This document shows positions 8,578 to 15,882 of a DNA stretch of 27,248 nt, piece by piece. The stretch covers positions 1-27,248 of the forward strand of contig JAADBR010000101.1 of assembly GCA_009995705.1 (NCBI GenBank). Direction: 5' to 3'. Position numbers and translations under genes: made by a program. The notes beneath the pieces were generated by a model. It was given only the letters and a program-made list of their open reading frames with translations, did no database searches and had not been told where the DNA came from. The stretch comes from Microcystis aeruginosa W13-11. Its GTDB lineage: Bacteria > Cyanobacteriota > Cyanobacteriia > Cyanobacteriales > Microcystaceae. Position 1 is the stretch's first letter. Every line of letters begins with the position of its first letter.

Positions 8578-9355
8578 ATGAAACCCCAGACTGAACATAA
8601 AAAACCAGAATCCCAATACGAAAAAAACCAAGATTTTAACTTAATTAACCGATACCTACATTCTGTGAGGTATAAAAATCTTGTACAGACAATAAACAAC
8701 TTTCAAGTGAATACTTCAAGACTAAGGAAAGATTATAAAAATCCTAGACATAGGCAGTGGCTTTGGTCGAACTTTTTCAACATTGGATGAAAAATTTAAT
8801 ATCGATTACTGGGGAATAGAATTGTTTAAAGAGTGGCATGAAACTGCCTGCTCAAGATATGGTGAAAAAAACAATTTTCATAATATTTTGGGTTCTGCCT
8901 TAGATAGGGAAGTTTGCAGTCATATACCTGAGCCTGATATTGTCACTGCTCTGGAAACATTTGAACACCTACCGGAGCGAGATCTAGTCAGACTGATAGA
9001 GTTTTTAGCAGATACTGTAAAACCTCAACTCCTGATTGCCTCCGTCCCTGTCGAAATAGGACCTATTATTTGGATTAAAAATATTGGTTCGTTTATAACT
9101 GGATATGATAGAAATGGATTCGCTAGGGGATATACCCTGGAAGAAACTTTTTGGGCGGGACTATACCAGTTGGATAAACTGCCTGTTCACGGAAGAGGTG
9201 AAGGTGTTGCAGCCCATAAAGGGTTTGACCATAGATGGTTAACTCAAACCATTCGTCAAAATTTCAAGGTACTGGAAATAAGAAAGTTTCCCTTTAATTT
9301 CCTCCCTGCATCCCTAGCCACCTCATTGTTTATAGTTGCGGTTACTAGGGAATGA
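8578..9355 (+). pseudogene. Class I SAM-dependent methyltransferase, frameshifted
   Basis: The first frame starts at ATG 8578, is preceded by GAGAGG, and runs to about 8730. The SAM-binding motif I (KILDIGSGFGRTFS) is in the next frame at about 8738-8779 and continues without a stop to 9355 through GIELFKEWHE, a motif IV-like region DIVTALETFEHLPERD, and a C-terminal strand LFIVAVTRE. The two frames join if one base near 8728-8731 (AAAG) is removed, giving RLRK-IIKILDIGSG. A TAA in the second frame just upstream prevents a longer independent start. The join restores a normal methyltransferase of about 258 residues. It is either a recent pseudogene or a sequencing error; substrate unknown. Confidence 0.8.
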
Positions 9356-9670
9356 AACCAATGTAGGCCTATGGCTAGGGAAACTGTCAAAAGGACTGAA
9401 GGATGTAAAATAAGGAACCAATAAATTTTAGAACCTTTTGTCAGTGAAACCGTCTACATTGAAACCAGTTTAGCATCGTCTCCTAAGATTGGTTTGAGCG
9501 CAATAATAGTCTAGAGAAAACCTACACAACCTAATTCCTTTAGAATATTCAAAACCTTGCTATATCTAGAAAACGGGTGGGTGCATCTCATATTTGTAAA
9601 AATATTATCTAGACAAGACACCATTAAGATAGGCACAACGTAAAGATAGAATAGAAGAAACGTTCTCATT
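9356..9670. other. Intergenic stretch with decayed coding sequence
   Basis: About 315 bases with no intact gene. The part 9440-9520 holds what looks like a remnant of a PIN-domain gene, listed separately. The rest shows no recognisable feature. The last 50 bases should contain the promoter of the DUF29 gene, but no clear boxes were found. Confidence 0.45.
9440..9520 (+). pseudogene. Possible PIN-domain toxin remnant
   Basis: From 9440, GTC AGT GAA ACC reads VSETVYIETSLAS, which matches the N-terminal strand of a common PIN subfamily (MSETVYIETS...), including the metal-binding Asp/Glu position. About 20 bases later, in another frame, GAT TGG TTT GAG reads DWFERNNS, similar to the DWWE motif further along in the same subfamily. 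The segment between is missing. This is short and the family match is from memory, so it is tentative. Confidence 0.4.
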
Positions 9671-10123
9671 ATGAAAAATCAATTATCTCAGCTTTATGAA
9701 ACTGATTTTAATTTGTGGCTTGAGCAAACCGTAAATCACTTAAAAAAGGGCAATTTAGCAGCCCTCGATTTAGATAACTTAATCGAAGAAATATCCGATA
9801 TGGGACGTAATAATAGACGGGAGGTATTCAGTCGTTTGAAAGTTCTCTTGATGCACTTACTTAAATGGCAATATCAACCGGAAAAACGGACTAATAGCTG
9901 GATAAATACCATTGATGAGCAAAGAGAACAATTAGAGCTTATTTTTAGGGATAGTCCTAGCTTAAAACCCTATTTAGCCGATATTTTCGCAGAATGTTAT
10001 CAAAAAGCAGTGCGAGGGACGGTAAATGAAACTAATTTACCAAAAGAAACTTTTCCAGTTGATTGTCCTTTTAGCCAAGAACAGGTTTTAAATTGGGATT
10101 ATTTTCCTGAAAATAGCTTTTGA
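9671..10123 (+). CDS. DUF29 family protein
   Basis: 150 residues, soluble and alpha-helical. The family signature is clear: LYETDFNLWLEQTVNHLKKG, LDLDNLIEEISDMGRNNRRE, LLMHLLKWQYQPEKRTNSW and a C-terminal LPKETFPVDCPFSQEQVL. DUF29 genes are strongly expanded in cyanobacteria and often lie among TA genes and mobile elements, as here. Its molecular function is not established. Start ATG 9671 gives the usual length. Confidence 0.9.
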   Translation: MKNQLSQLYETDFNLWLEQTVNHLKKGNLAALDLDNLIEEISDMGRNNRREVFSRLKVLLMHLLKWQYQPEKRTNSWINTIDEQREQLELIFRDSPSLKPYLADIFAECYQKAVRGTVNETNLPKETFPVDCPFSQEQVLNWDYFPENSF

Positions 10124-10127
10124 ACAA

Positions 10128-10177
10128 TAGCAGTTTTATGATAAAATTGCCCTGCTGTCAAGACTGCTTTTTTTTCC
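10128..10177 (+). terminator. Candidate terminator after the DUF29 gene
   Basis: AGCAG-TTTTAT and ATAAAA-(TTGCC)-CTGCT can pair just after the stop, and a run of eight T follows at about 10169-10176. The T-run is separated from the stem by about 10 bases, so the call is weak. Confidence 0.35.
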
Positions 10178-10196
10178 TTCAAGCCGACATTATAGG

Positions 10197-10239
10197 TAAA
10201 AAATCTTTTAACGGGTTGATCTTGGATGTTAGAATCTCT
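10197..10239. repeat. 43-base repeat, copy 1 (copy 2 at 12513-12556)
   Basis: ATCTTTTAACGGGTTGATCT followed by TGGATGTTAGAATCTCT; the other copy differs at only a few positions. Both copies are followed by a second shared segment matching the 3' end of the mtnX-like gene. Confidence 0.75.
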
Positions 10240-10241
10240 CG

Positions 10242-10348
10242 TTTCTAGGCTCTGCCTAGAAATGTTTAATGAGAGGCACTGCCTCCTGAGTAATCTTCAC
10301 AGAAGGCAGAGCCTTCAAAAATCATTCCCAGGCGGAGCTTGGGAATGA
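10242..10348. repeat. Cluster of four hairpins with a common GGC-NNN-GCC core
   Basis: Four consecutive palindromes: TTTCTA-GGC-TCT-GCC-TAGAAA (10242-10262), GA-GGC-ACT-GCC-TC (10273-10285), GAA-GGC-AGA-GCC-TTC (10302-10316) and TCATTCCCA-GGCGGAGCT-TGGGAATGA (10322-10348). The first three are perfect; in the fourth the outer nine base pairs are perfect and the core is imperfect. The outer stems differ but always stay complementary. They lie in the gene-free stretch between a DUF29 gene and a TA remnant. Confidence 0.8.
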
Positions 10349-10505
10349 GACGGCGAAAATCATTGCCTCTTGCCTATCCTAACCATTACTTATCACAGCC
10401 AATCCCTAATCTCTCAATAATAGATCTCTTGCAAAAGTAATCAAGATATATCCTTTTGTCGGTAACGAAGTTCGTAATTGTAGATACCAGCAATCAAATT
10501 CAATC

Positions 10506-10609
10506 TCAGACCAAATCGCCGTCTGCGATTTCTTCTATTTCTGACTTATCCCTGTTCATAACCTTCCCGTTTGGTTTGCGTCACTTCCCTTGCAATAAAG
10601 TTCCTCTGA
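10506..10609 (-). pseudogene. Remnant of a second BrnT/BrnA module
   Basis: On the minus strand, 10609-10546 reads NFIAREVTQTKREGYEQG and a stop, matching the C-terminus of the intact BrnT at 7885 (REVTRTEREAYEEG). A start at 10557-10559, overlapping that stop by 14 bases exactly as in the intact pair, opens MNRDKSEIEEIADGDLV and a stop at 10506-10508, matching the N-terminus of BrnA. The body of BrnT and the DNA-binding part of BrnA are gone. The remnant directly follows the stop of the PIN gene, so the VapBC-type module or a deletion has replaced the rest. Confidence 0.8.
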
Positions 10610-10617
10610 GAAAGATG

Positions 10618-11070
10618 TCAATCATAACTAATATTTTGCCATAAATCTGCTCTGACAAATTTGGATAAATGACCTACATTTGTTGTTGCAATTATCGGAT
10701 TTTTCACAGATAACGTGACAGCTTGTGCAATTAAAATCATATCAACATCAATTGTTTTATCTCCTGCTGTGGGTTGTCCTTGTTGGCGTGCCTGCGCCCA
10801 AAATAAAGCAGCTTTTCGCATTGTATCCGTTGTAATGGCTAGGTATTCTATTAAGTTAGCTAACTCATCCAGTCGCTTAATTCCTTTAATCTTGTTAGCG
10901 CGTAACAACTCTCGACGTACCTCATAATCAGCAATTTCTGGAAGAATAACCCTAATACCTGCTTTAATTAGTGTTTGTAGCCAACAATTACAAGCTAGAC
11001 TTTCAGGTGATCGCTTAGGATTAGTAATTAAACCGATAATTCCCGTATCTAATAAAACTACTCTATTCAC
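10618..11070 (-). CDS. VapC-type PIN-domain ribonuclease toxin
   Basis: 150 residues from GTG 11068-11070. The PIN pattern is present: VVLLDTGIIGLI with the first metal-binding Asp at residue 8, the acidic PEIADYEVRREL segment, and TAGDKTIDVDMILIAQAV carrying the distal acidic residues, then ATTNVGHLSKF. PIN toxins are Mg-dependent RNases, often cleaving tRNA or rRNA. GTG overlaps the antitoxin stop as GTGA, which makes it a better start than the TTG one codon upstream. The 3' end abuts the BrnTA remnant. Confidence 0.88.
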   Translation of the reverse strand: MNRVVLLDTGIIGLITNPKRSPESLACNCWLQTLIKAGIRVILPEIADYEVRRELLRANKIKGIKRLDELANLIEYLAITTDTMRKAALFWAQARQQGQPTAGDKTIDVDMILIAQAVTLSVKNPIIATTNVGHLSKFVRADLWQNISYD

Positions 11071-11351
11071 CAAGTTACTCCCTTTAGTTCAGCCGGAAAT
11101 AAAGGACGCTCCGATAAGCGATCTTGATCGAGTGCTTCGATTAAATATTCACCGGTTTCTTGTTGTTCCTGTTCATCTTCTTCATCAATCCAAGATTGAA
11201 GTAAATTAACCAGTTTGGCCTGTTTTTCTTGTTCTAAAATAGTATCCTTGAGCAACTTTAGGACATAAGCTTCTAGAGAAAGACCTTTCTCCCTCGCTTT
11301 TTGGCTGAGATATTGTTCGATTTCCGATGTTAAATTAAGAGTTAGTGGCAT
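11067..11351 (-). CDS. Antitoxin partner of the PIN toxin
   Basis: 94 residues from ATG 11349-11351. The N-terminal part PLTLNLTSEIEQYLSQKARE, followed by KGLSLEAYVLKLLKD, is a ribbon-helix-helix-like or similar small DNA-binding fold; the acidic C-terminal half (IDEEDEQEQQETGEYLIEAL, then RPLFPAELKG) is the toxin-binding tail. The stop overlaps the PIN start (GTGA). A TTG 18 bases upstream would extend the frame, but the ATG begins the conserved segment. A copy of the island palindrome lies about 35 bases upstream and could overlap the promoter. Confidence 0.8.
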   Translation of the reverse strand: MPLTLNLTSEIEQYLSQKAREKGLSLEAYVLKLLKDTILEQEKQAKLVNLLQSWIDEEDEQEQQETGEYLIEALDQDRLSERPLFPAELKGVTW

Positions 11352-11387
11352 GGGCTTGACTTGAATCAATTTATCGTGTCTTTAACT

Positions 11388-11456
11388 ATTATAGCCCCAA
11401 AAGCGATCGCACTTGATCAATATAGTGCGATCGCTGCCAATTTAAAGCTAGATTTA
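11388..11456 (+). repeat. Island palindromic repeat, copy D
   Basis: Perfect 11-base arms GCGATCGCACT (11403-11413) and AGTGCGATCGC (11424-11434) around a 10-base AT-rich loop, both containing the HIP1 octamer. It lies between the vapB-like start (11351) and the 3' end of the PEP-CTERM gene (11465). Confidence 0.8.
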
Positions 11457-11464
11457 CCAGTTTT

Positions 11465-12256
11465 TTATTTTAATTTGCGCTTCAAGGCTGCACCCGCATC
11501 AAGAACACCAATGGTGAGTAGGCCTAAGACTGAAGCAGGTTCGGGAACTCCAGTAACTGATCCCGTGGGTACAGTTCCGTAGCGGATAACGCCGCCAGCA
11601 ACCAAGTACTCGCCGAAACCATCGCCATAAAAAGTAATAGTGGAGAAAGTGTCAGAGTCATCGATTGCGCCGACGAAATTTTGTCAAACCCCATAGGCTG
11701 CATAACCAGGGTTATCCGAATTAGTAGTCCCTACAGCAACCTGTTTGGTTGCCCCGCCATCGAAGGAGATATAAAGAGCGCTAGGATAGCAGCAAGTAGA
11801 CCAGTCGCCAATATCCAAGCCGAAAGCATTGATCGGAGTGTCAAAGGTGAAAGTCAAGCCAGAACTGGGAGCGGGGGATGCAGGGTTGATGCCGATGGAT
11901 TGTCCACCAGGTATGCCGCCAGGAGCCGGACTAGCGAGATAAGAGGAATCGACGAAACGGCTCGAACCATTAGTAGAAGTGATGGTATAGTCTGGACGAG
12001 TCCAGGAACTTCCACTACTCAAACCAGAAAGCGCATCGGTGAAGACAGTCCCGCCAACACCTGTGATCAAAGCATCAAAGTTAGCGCGACCGGCAGGAAT
12101 TGTTTGGTTGTAAATGGTAGGGTCGGCTTGAGCATAGACGCTACCAGCACTTAGAAGGGTAGCAGCACCAGATACAGCTATTATAGATAAGCCAAATTTC
12201 ACGCGTTTTATAGCTGTCGCCGCTGACAGTTTTTTCAGCACAGTTGAAGTTTTCAT
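11465..12256 (-). pseudogene. PEP-CTERM sorting-domain protein interrupted by an in-frame TGA
   Basis: 264 codons in one frame from ATG 12254-12256 to TAA 11465-11467, with a single TGA at 11684-11686 (codon 191). Residues 1-45 form a Sec signal peptide ending YAQA. The middle is a beta-rich domain without a named family (GLTFTFDTPINAFGLDIGDW, SALYISFDGGATKQVAVGT). After the TGA the frame continues without another stop for 72 codons (NFVGAIDDSDTFSTITFYGD...) and ends in the sorting signal VPEPASVLGLLTIGV followed by KRKLK. In intact relatives exosortase removes the tail to surface-anchor the protein. The truncated product keeps the export signal but loses the anchor. Confidence 0.87.
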
Positions 12257-12598
12257 ACTCAGAAAGTTTCCTCAAAACAAATAAACAAACAAACGTTCTG
12301 ACTGCCCTTTAAAGGAAAAAATCTCGAATTAAGCGACATTGGCAAGGGAGAAAGATGGGTTTTTTAAAAATTGCCAATCACTAAATTTTAAGCTAGTTTC
12401 TCAATGACAAGACAGAGCCATGACGCAATTCTACCCCCCCGATTTTGTCAAGCCTAAACCAACAGAAATTAACAAAAATTTACAATTGTTGTTGCCCTTG
12501 AGAGTAGGGTAGTAAAAAAATCTTTTAACGGGTTGGTCTTGGATCCTAGAATCTCTATGTCTGTCGGGAATTGAGAAATTTGGTATAACAGCTAATCC
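12257..12598. other. Intergenic stretch: PEP-CTERM gene leader and repeat copy
   Basis: About 340 bases without a gene. The part next to 12257, with AAACAAATAAACAAACAAAC, is the untranslated leader of the PEP-CTERM gene on the minus strand. No clear promoter boxes were located. At 12513-12556 is the second copy of the 43-base repeat seen at 10197-10239. Confidence 0.5.
12513..12556. repeat. 43-base repeat, copy 2
   Basis: ATCTTTTAACGGGTTGGTCT followed by TGGATCCTAGAATCTCT, near-identical to 10197-10239. The segment 12588-12618, which covers the last codons of the mtnX-like gene, is also matched at 10394-10424. Confidence 0.75.
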
Positions 12599-13231
12599 CT
12601 AATCTCTCAATAACAGATATTCGCGAATCTCAAAAAAGTTATCCCAAGGAATATAGGGTTGATTTTCCGCTTGCAGATAGTCGATTAAACGATCCCTAGC
12701 AAAAACTAGATCGGCCCTTCTAGCCATGGTAATATCGGTAACGGAATCACCGATCGCAATAGTTTCTACTCCTGAATATTTGGCCATAATCAAGGCTTTA
12801 GCCACTAATTCCGTCTCATTTTCCCAATCGGAGTGAACTTGCAGGTATTCCCCTTGAGTATGAAGATTTACCCCATAAATTGCCGTCACCTTGTCTAATA
12901 GTCCCTCCCGTTTTAAGACCGTTTCAATCATGGCTTGGATACCACCGGAGATAATAATAAAAGGGATGGCTCGCTCCTGTAAAAAAGCGAGAAATTCGGC
13001 TAATCCGGGGCGAATTGGCTTGCTTTCGGCATAGGCGAGAATATCGGCGTATTTTTGGCTCGGTATCGACTCTAGCAGTTGACGGACACCCCGGCGCAGA
13101 CTGAGAGTGCGGGCGTACATTTGCGGCATAATCTGAGCCGATAAATCGGGGGCGAATTCTTTGAGCATACCCGCAAAAGTTTCCACGGCGGTGATAGTGC
13201 CATCAAAGTCACAGAAAACGATTTTACTCAT
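12599..13231 (-). CDS. mtnX: MtnX-like HAD phosphatase (methionine salvage)
   Basis: 210 residues. HAD motif I is VFCDFDGTITAVE with nucleophile D8 and acid/base D10; motif II lies in FIIISGGIQAM; motif III and IV in TIAIGDSVTDITMARRADLVFA. The cap segment and overall length fit 2-hydroxy-3-keto-5-methylthiopentenyl-1-phosphate phosphatase, which yields the substrate of acireductone dioxygenase in methionine salvage. Other small HAD phosphatases (for example phosphoserine-type) are the alternative. The last codons (YLLLRD and stop) lie in a segment that is repeated at 10394-10424. It diverges from the amidase gene over only 90 bases. Confidence 0.83.
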   Translation of the reverse strand: MSKIVFCDFDGTITAVETFAGMLKEFAPDLSAQIMPQMYARTLSLRRGVRQLLESIPSQKYADILAYAESKPIRPGLAEFLAFLQERAIPFIIISGGIQAMIETVLKREGLLDKVTAIYGVNLHTQGEYLQVHSDWENETELVAKALIMAKYSGVETIAIGDSVTDITMARRADLVFARDRLIDYLQAENQPYIPWDNFFEIREYLLLRD

Positions 13232-13234
13232 GGG

Positions 13235-13263
13235 GTGACAAAATATCTGAAATTGGATATAAT
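13235..13263 (+). promoter_or_regulatory. Sigma70-type promoter of the amidase gene
   Basis: GTGACA (13235-13240), 17 bases, then a perfect TATAAT (13258-13263). Transcription would start near 13270, about 50 bases before the ATG at 13322. The -35 box lies 4 bases from the divergent mtnX start codon. Confidence 0.65.
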
Positions 13264-13321
13264 CGGAGGCTATGATTAATTTTACAGAGATTAATTATCT
13301 GATTCTAGAGCTTCAACCCCC

Positions 13322-14140
13322 ATGAAATCCTATCTCGCCGCCGCTATTCAAATGACCAGTCAGCCGGATTTAGAGGGAAATCTCGCTGCCGCTGAAGAAT
13401 TGATCGAACTTGCCGTGGGTAAAGGGGCGGAATTAATCGGTTTACCAGAAAATTTCGCCTTTATGGGGGCAGAAACCGATAAAATCGCCCAGGCTGAAAC
13501 CATTGCTCTCAAAGCCGATAAATTCCTCCGCACCATGGCCCGACGGTTTCAAGTGACCATTTTAGGGGGTGGTTTTCCTGTGCCGGTGACGGGTATTCCT
13601 GATAAGGCTTATAATACCGCTATTTTAGTCGATGGCAACGGTGCGGAATTAGCCCGTTATCAAAAAGTCCATCTCTTTGATGTCAATGTCCCGGATGGTA
13701 ACACCTATCGGGAATCGAGTACAGTCATGGCAGGGATCGATTTACCGCCGATTTATGGCTCCGATAGCTTGGGCAACATTGGCCTCTCGATTTGCTATGA
13801 TGTGCGTTTTCCCGAACTCTATCGCCATTTATCGCGGCAAGGAGCCGATGTTTTATTTGTACCCGCAGCCTTTACGGCTTTTACTGGGAAAGATCATTGG
13901 AAAGTTTTGTTACAAGCGCGAGCGATCGAGAATACTTGTTACATAATAGCTCCCGCTCAAACGGGAAATAATTATGAACGCCGTTACACCCACGGTCACG
14001 CTATGATTGTCGATCCTTGGGGTGTGGTTTTAGCCGATGCGGGGGAAGAAGTGGGGGTGGCAATTGCCGAAATTAATCCCCAACGTCTGCAACAAGTGCG
14101 ACGACAAATGCCTTCCCTGCAGCATCGTGTTTTTGTTTAA
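13322..14140 (+). CDS. Carbon-nitrogen hydrolase (Nit1/Nit2-like amidase)
   Basis: 272 residues with the full nitrilase-family triad: E43 in LPENF, K115 in RYQKVHLFDV and C158 in LSICYDVRFPELYR. VPDGNTYRES after the lysine and the late segment RYTHGHAMIVDPWG fit the Nit branch, whose members act as deaminated glutathione amidases that repair damaged glutathione. Some family members are omega-amidases, so the exact substrate is open. The ATG at 13322 starts the first strand directly; no Shine-Dalgarno is visible. Transcribed away from mtnX. Confidence 0.88.
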   Translation: MKSYLAAAIQMTSQPDLEGNLAAAEELIELAVGKGAELIGLPENFAFMGAETDKIAQAETIALKADKFLRTMARRFQVTILGGGFPVPVTGIPDKAYNTAILVDGNGAELARYQKVHLFDVNVPDGNTYRESSTVMAGIDLPPIYGSDSLGNIGLSICYDVRFPELYRHLSRQGADVLFVPAAFTAFTGKDHWKVLLQARAIENTCYIIAPAQTGNNYERRYTHGHAMIVDPWGVVLADAGEEVGVAIAEINPQRLQQVRRQMPSLQHRVFV

Positions 14141-14217
14141 AATTTGATCAAAAAATTAGTTCCTAGGGACGGTTATCAATGGGGAACAGAGCCTCACTTC
14201 TCTGTTCTTCAACCACT

Positions 14218-14310
14218 TAAGTAGGTAGGCGTTAAAAATTATCAGATGCCCCCCTTAATAAGGGGGGACTAAGGGGGGATCGAACCTAAAATCCATTTTT
14301 AATTTAATTA
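14218..14310. repeat. About 90-base repeat with C6/G6 palindrome, copy 1
   Basis: TAAGTAGGTAGGCGTTAAAA, then the palindrome CCCCCCTTAATAAGGGGGG, a second AAGGGGGGATC, and a tail TTTAATTTAATTA. Copy 2 is at 21210-21290 in the same orientation. The palindrome could act as a bidirectional terminator between the convergent amidase and cca genes, but no T-run follows. Confidence 0.8.
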
Positions 14311-14321
14311 TAACCAACCAC

Positions 14322-15539
14322 TTATAATAACTTTTTAGCAAAATCGATCGCCTCGTGAAAAACTTTAACTTTGCCTTCAATTTGGGCAATTTGTACCTCG
14401 GTTAATAACTTACCGATAATCGGACTAGGTTTCAGTTGTAAATGGTTAATTAAATCATCGCCCCTTAATAAAGGTCGGGGATGGGCGATAATATTATCAG
14501 GATCGAGATAGGAAGTAAACAGAGAGGCGACAATATTTTTGTTAATCCCCATTGATAAAGCAAAAAGGGCAAAGACAGGAAATACTTTTACCGTATTTAG
14601 ATAAATAAAATACTGTTCCCGCAGACTTAAATTATCTGCTTCCTTGAGGGGAGGTAAACACTTAATCACCGTCATTACCGTGCGAATTTCCCCACGGGAA
14701 TACTTGAGATCGATTAATTCTTTTTCCGCTTCTGCTAAAATATCCGATACCAATAGAGCTAATTTTGTCAACTGTAACTGAGAAGGGGAAAAGATAAATT
14801 TTTCCGGTAACAAAGATTCTAAAAATCCCGCTGCCGCTTCCACCCCCATAACTCGCTCCATTTTTGCGGGGGTAATCCGACGCAACCAGAGGGATAATAA
14901 GCCATCTTCCCAGGCACTTTTTAGCCATTTATTGCCACGGGAATTGAGCAAAAGGTATTTCAGCTCGGATTGTACCCTTTCGGCGGCTACACGGCGCAAT
15001 AAAGGGGCAAGGGAACGAATAGTTGCACGGGTATGGGGTTCGATCTCAAAGTCCAATTGAGCCGCTTGTCGATAGGCCCTTAATAATCTTAGGGGATCAT
15101 CTTGGAGATTTTCGCGGGAAATCATCCGCAGGGATTGGCAGCCTAAATCTTTCAATCCCCCTAAAGGATCGAAAATTTCTTGGGTATGGAGATTATAAGC
15201 GAGAGCATTAACGGTGAAATCCCGTCTTTTTAGGTCTATTTCTAGAGATTCTCCCTCCTGTTGTGCGAAATCAAGCGTACCCTGCGGAAAAACGACGCGA
15301 GCAATTTGACGAACCGCATCTAAAACCACAAAACCGGCTTTATACTGATGGGCAATAGTTTGAGCAATTTCGATCGCTTTTTCAGGAACCACAAAATCTA
15401 GGTCAATATAGTCTTTCTGACGGTTTAATAAAGCGTCTCGCACAGCACCACCAACTAAATAAGCATTTTCTGGCAATTCTTGCTGATTAATCGCAAAAAC
15501 TTCTTTAACTAAACTATCTAGGTTTTTTTGACAAGACAT
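14322..15539 (-). CDS. cca: CCA tRNA nucleotidyltransferase / poly(A) polymerase family
   Basis: 405 residues of the class II CCA-adding family. Visible motifs: LVGGAVRD with G30-G31, the metal-binding DLDF (D46, D48), RRDFTVNALAYN, ENLQDDPLRLLRAYRQAAQL, and the region AAERVQSELKYLLL that contributes to nucleotide selection. The C-terminal half is the helical tRNA-binding body. The enzyme adds or repairs the CCA end of tRNA. Some bacteria split CC- and A-adding between two enzymes, which cannot be decided here. The ATG at 15537-15539 gives the usual length. It is divergent from ycf34. Confidence 0.9.
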   Translation of the reverse strand: MSCQKNLDSLVKEVFAINQQELPENAYLVGGAVRDALLNRQKDYIDLDFVVPEKAIEIAQTIAHQYKAGFVVLDAVRQIARVVFPQGTLDFAQQEGESLEIDLKRRDFTVNALAYNLHTQEIFDPLGGLKDLGCQSLRMISRENLQDDPLRLLRAYRQAAQLDFEIEPHTRATIRSLAPLLRRVAAERVQSELKYLLLNSRGNKWLKSAWEDGLLSLWLRRITPAKMERVMGVEAAAGFLESLLPEKFIFSPSQLQLTKLALLVSDILAEAEKELIDLKYSRGEIRTVMTVIKCLPPLKEADNLSLREQYFIYLNTVKVFPVFALFALSMGINKNIVASLFTSYLDPDNIIAHPRPLLRGDDLINHLQLKPSPIIGKLLTEVQIAQIEGKVKVFHEAIDFAKKLL

Positions 15540-15633
15540 CGAGAAGATAAATTTACAAAAATATAATTTTAACCGGCCCCATTTGGGGAGAGACTGAGCT
15601 AGATTAACGGAAAAGACCTATAGAGTTAAACTT

Positions 15634-15882
15634 ATGTGTATTTGTATTAACTGCTATTTTGTTGATCGCTGTTTCACCTATCATGCCGTAGAAACACAAC
15701 ATCAGGAACGTCATCTCACCGAGACACCGGACTTTGAAGCGAAGAACCCTTCTATTAACGTTAACATTCGCACCAAGGAAGATTATATCGAAATGGAATG
15801 GGATGTGGTGGGTTGCGATAGCTTTTTACGCGAAACTGGTAAATGGTCTAGTTTGCGTCCTGGTGAACCAATTCCCACCTAA
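15634..15882 (+). CDS. ycf34: Ycf34 family protein
   Basis: 82 residues beginning MCICINCYFVDRCFTYHAVE, with cysteines 2, 4, 7 and 13 as in cyanobacterial and red algal plastid Ycf34. The central YIEMEWDVVGCDSFLRE and the C-terminal SSLRPGEPIP are also family features. The Synechocystis homologue is reported to bind an iron-sulfur cluster and to influence photosynthetic electron transport. The gene supports the cyanobacterial assignment. It is monocistronic as far as can be seen. Confidence 0.9.
   Translation: MCICINCYFVDRCFTYHAVETQHQERHLTETPDFEAKNPSINVNIRTKEDYIEMEWDVVGCDSFLRETGKWSSLRPGEPIPT

Larger units (their letters stand above)
10124..10505. other. Repeat-rich gene-free stretch
   Basis: No gene. 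It holds a candidate terminator, a 43-base repeat shared with 12513-12556, a cluster of four hairpins at 10242-10348, and a second shared segment (10394-10424) matching the 3' end of the mtnX-like gene. Between 10425 and 10505 only the end of the BrnA remnant frame and unassigned AT-rich sequence are seen. Confidence 0.6.

Noticed and set aside
10456..10644. Plus-strand 62-codon frame
   Set aside because: It is antisense to the BrnT/BrnA remnant and the end of the PIN gene.
11403..11434. The GCGATCGC palindrome as an operator of the VapBC-type module
   Set aside because: The octamer is the HIP1 motif, abundant in cyanobacterial genomes, and the same palindrome occurs beside the 3' ends of other modules, so operator function is not supported.
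11684..11686. TGA read as selenocysteine in the PEP-CTERM gene
   Set aside because: No known selenoprotein of this family, and no reason to expect the selenocysteine machinery in this lineage; a nonsense mutation or sequencing error is simpler.
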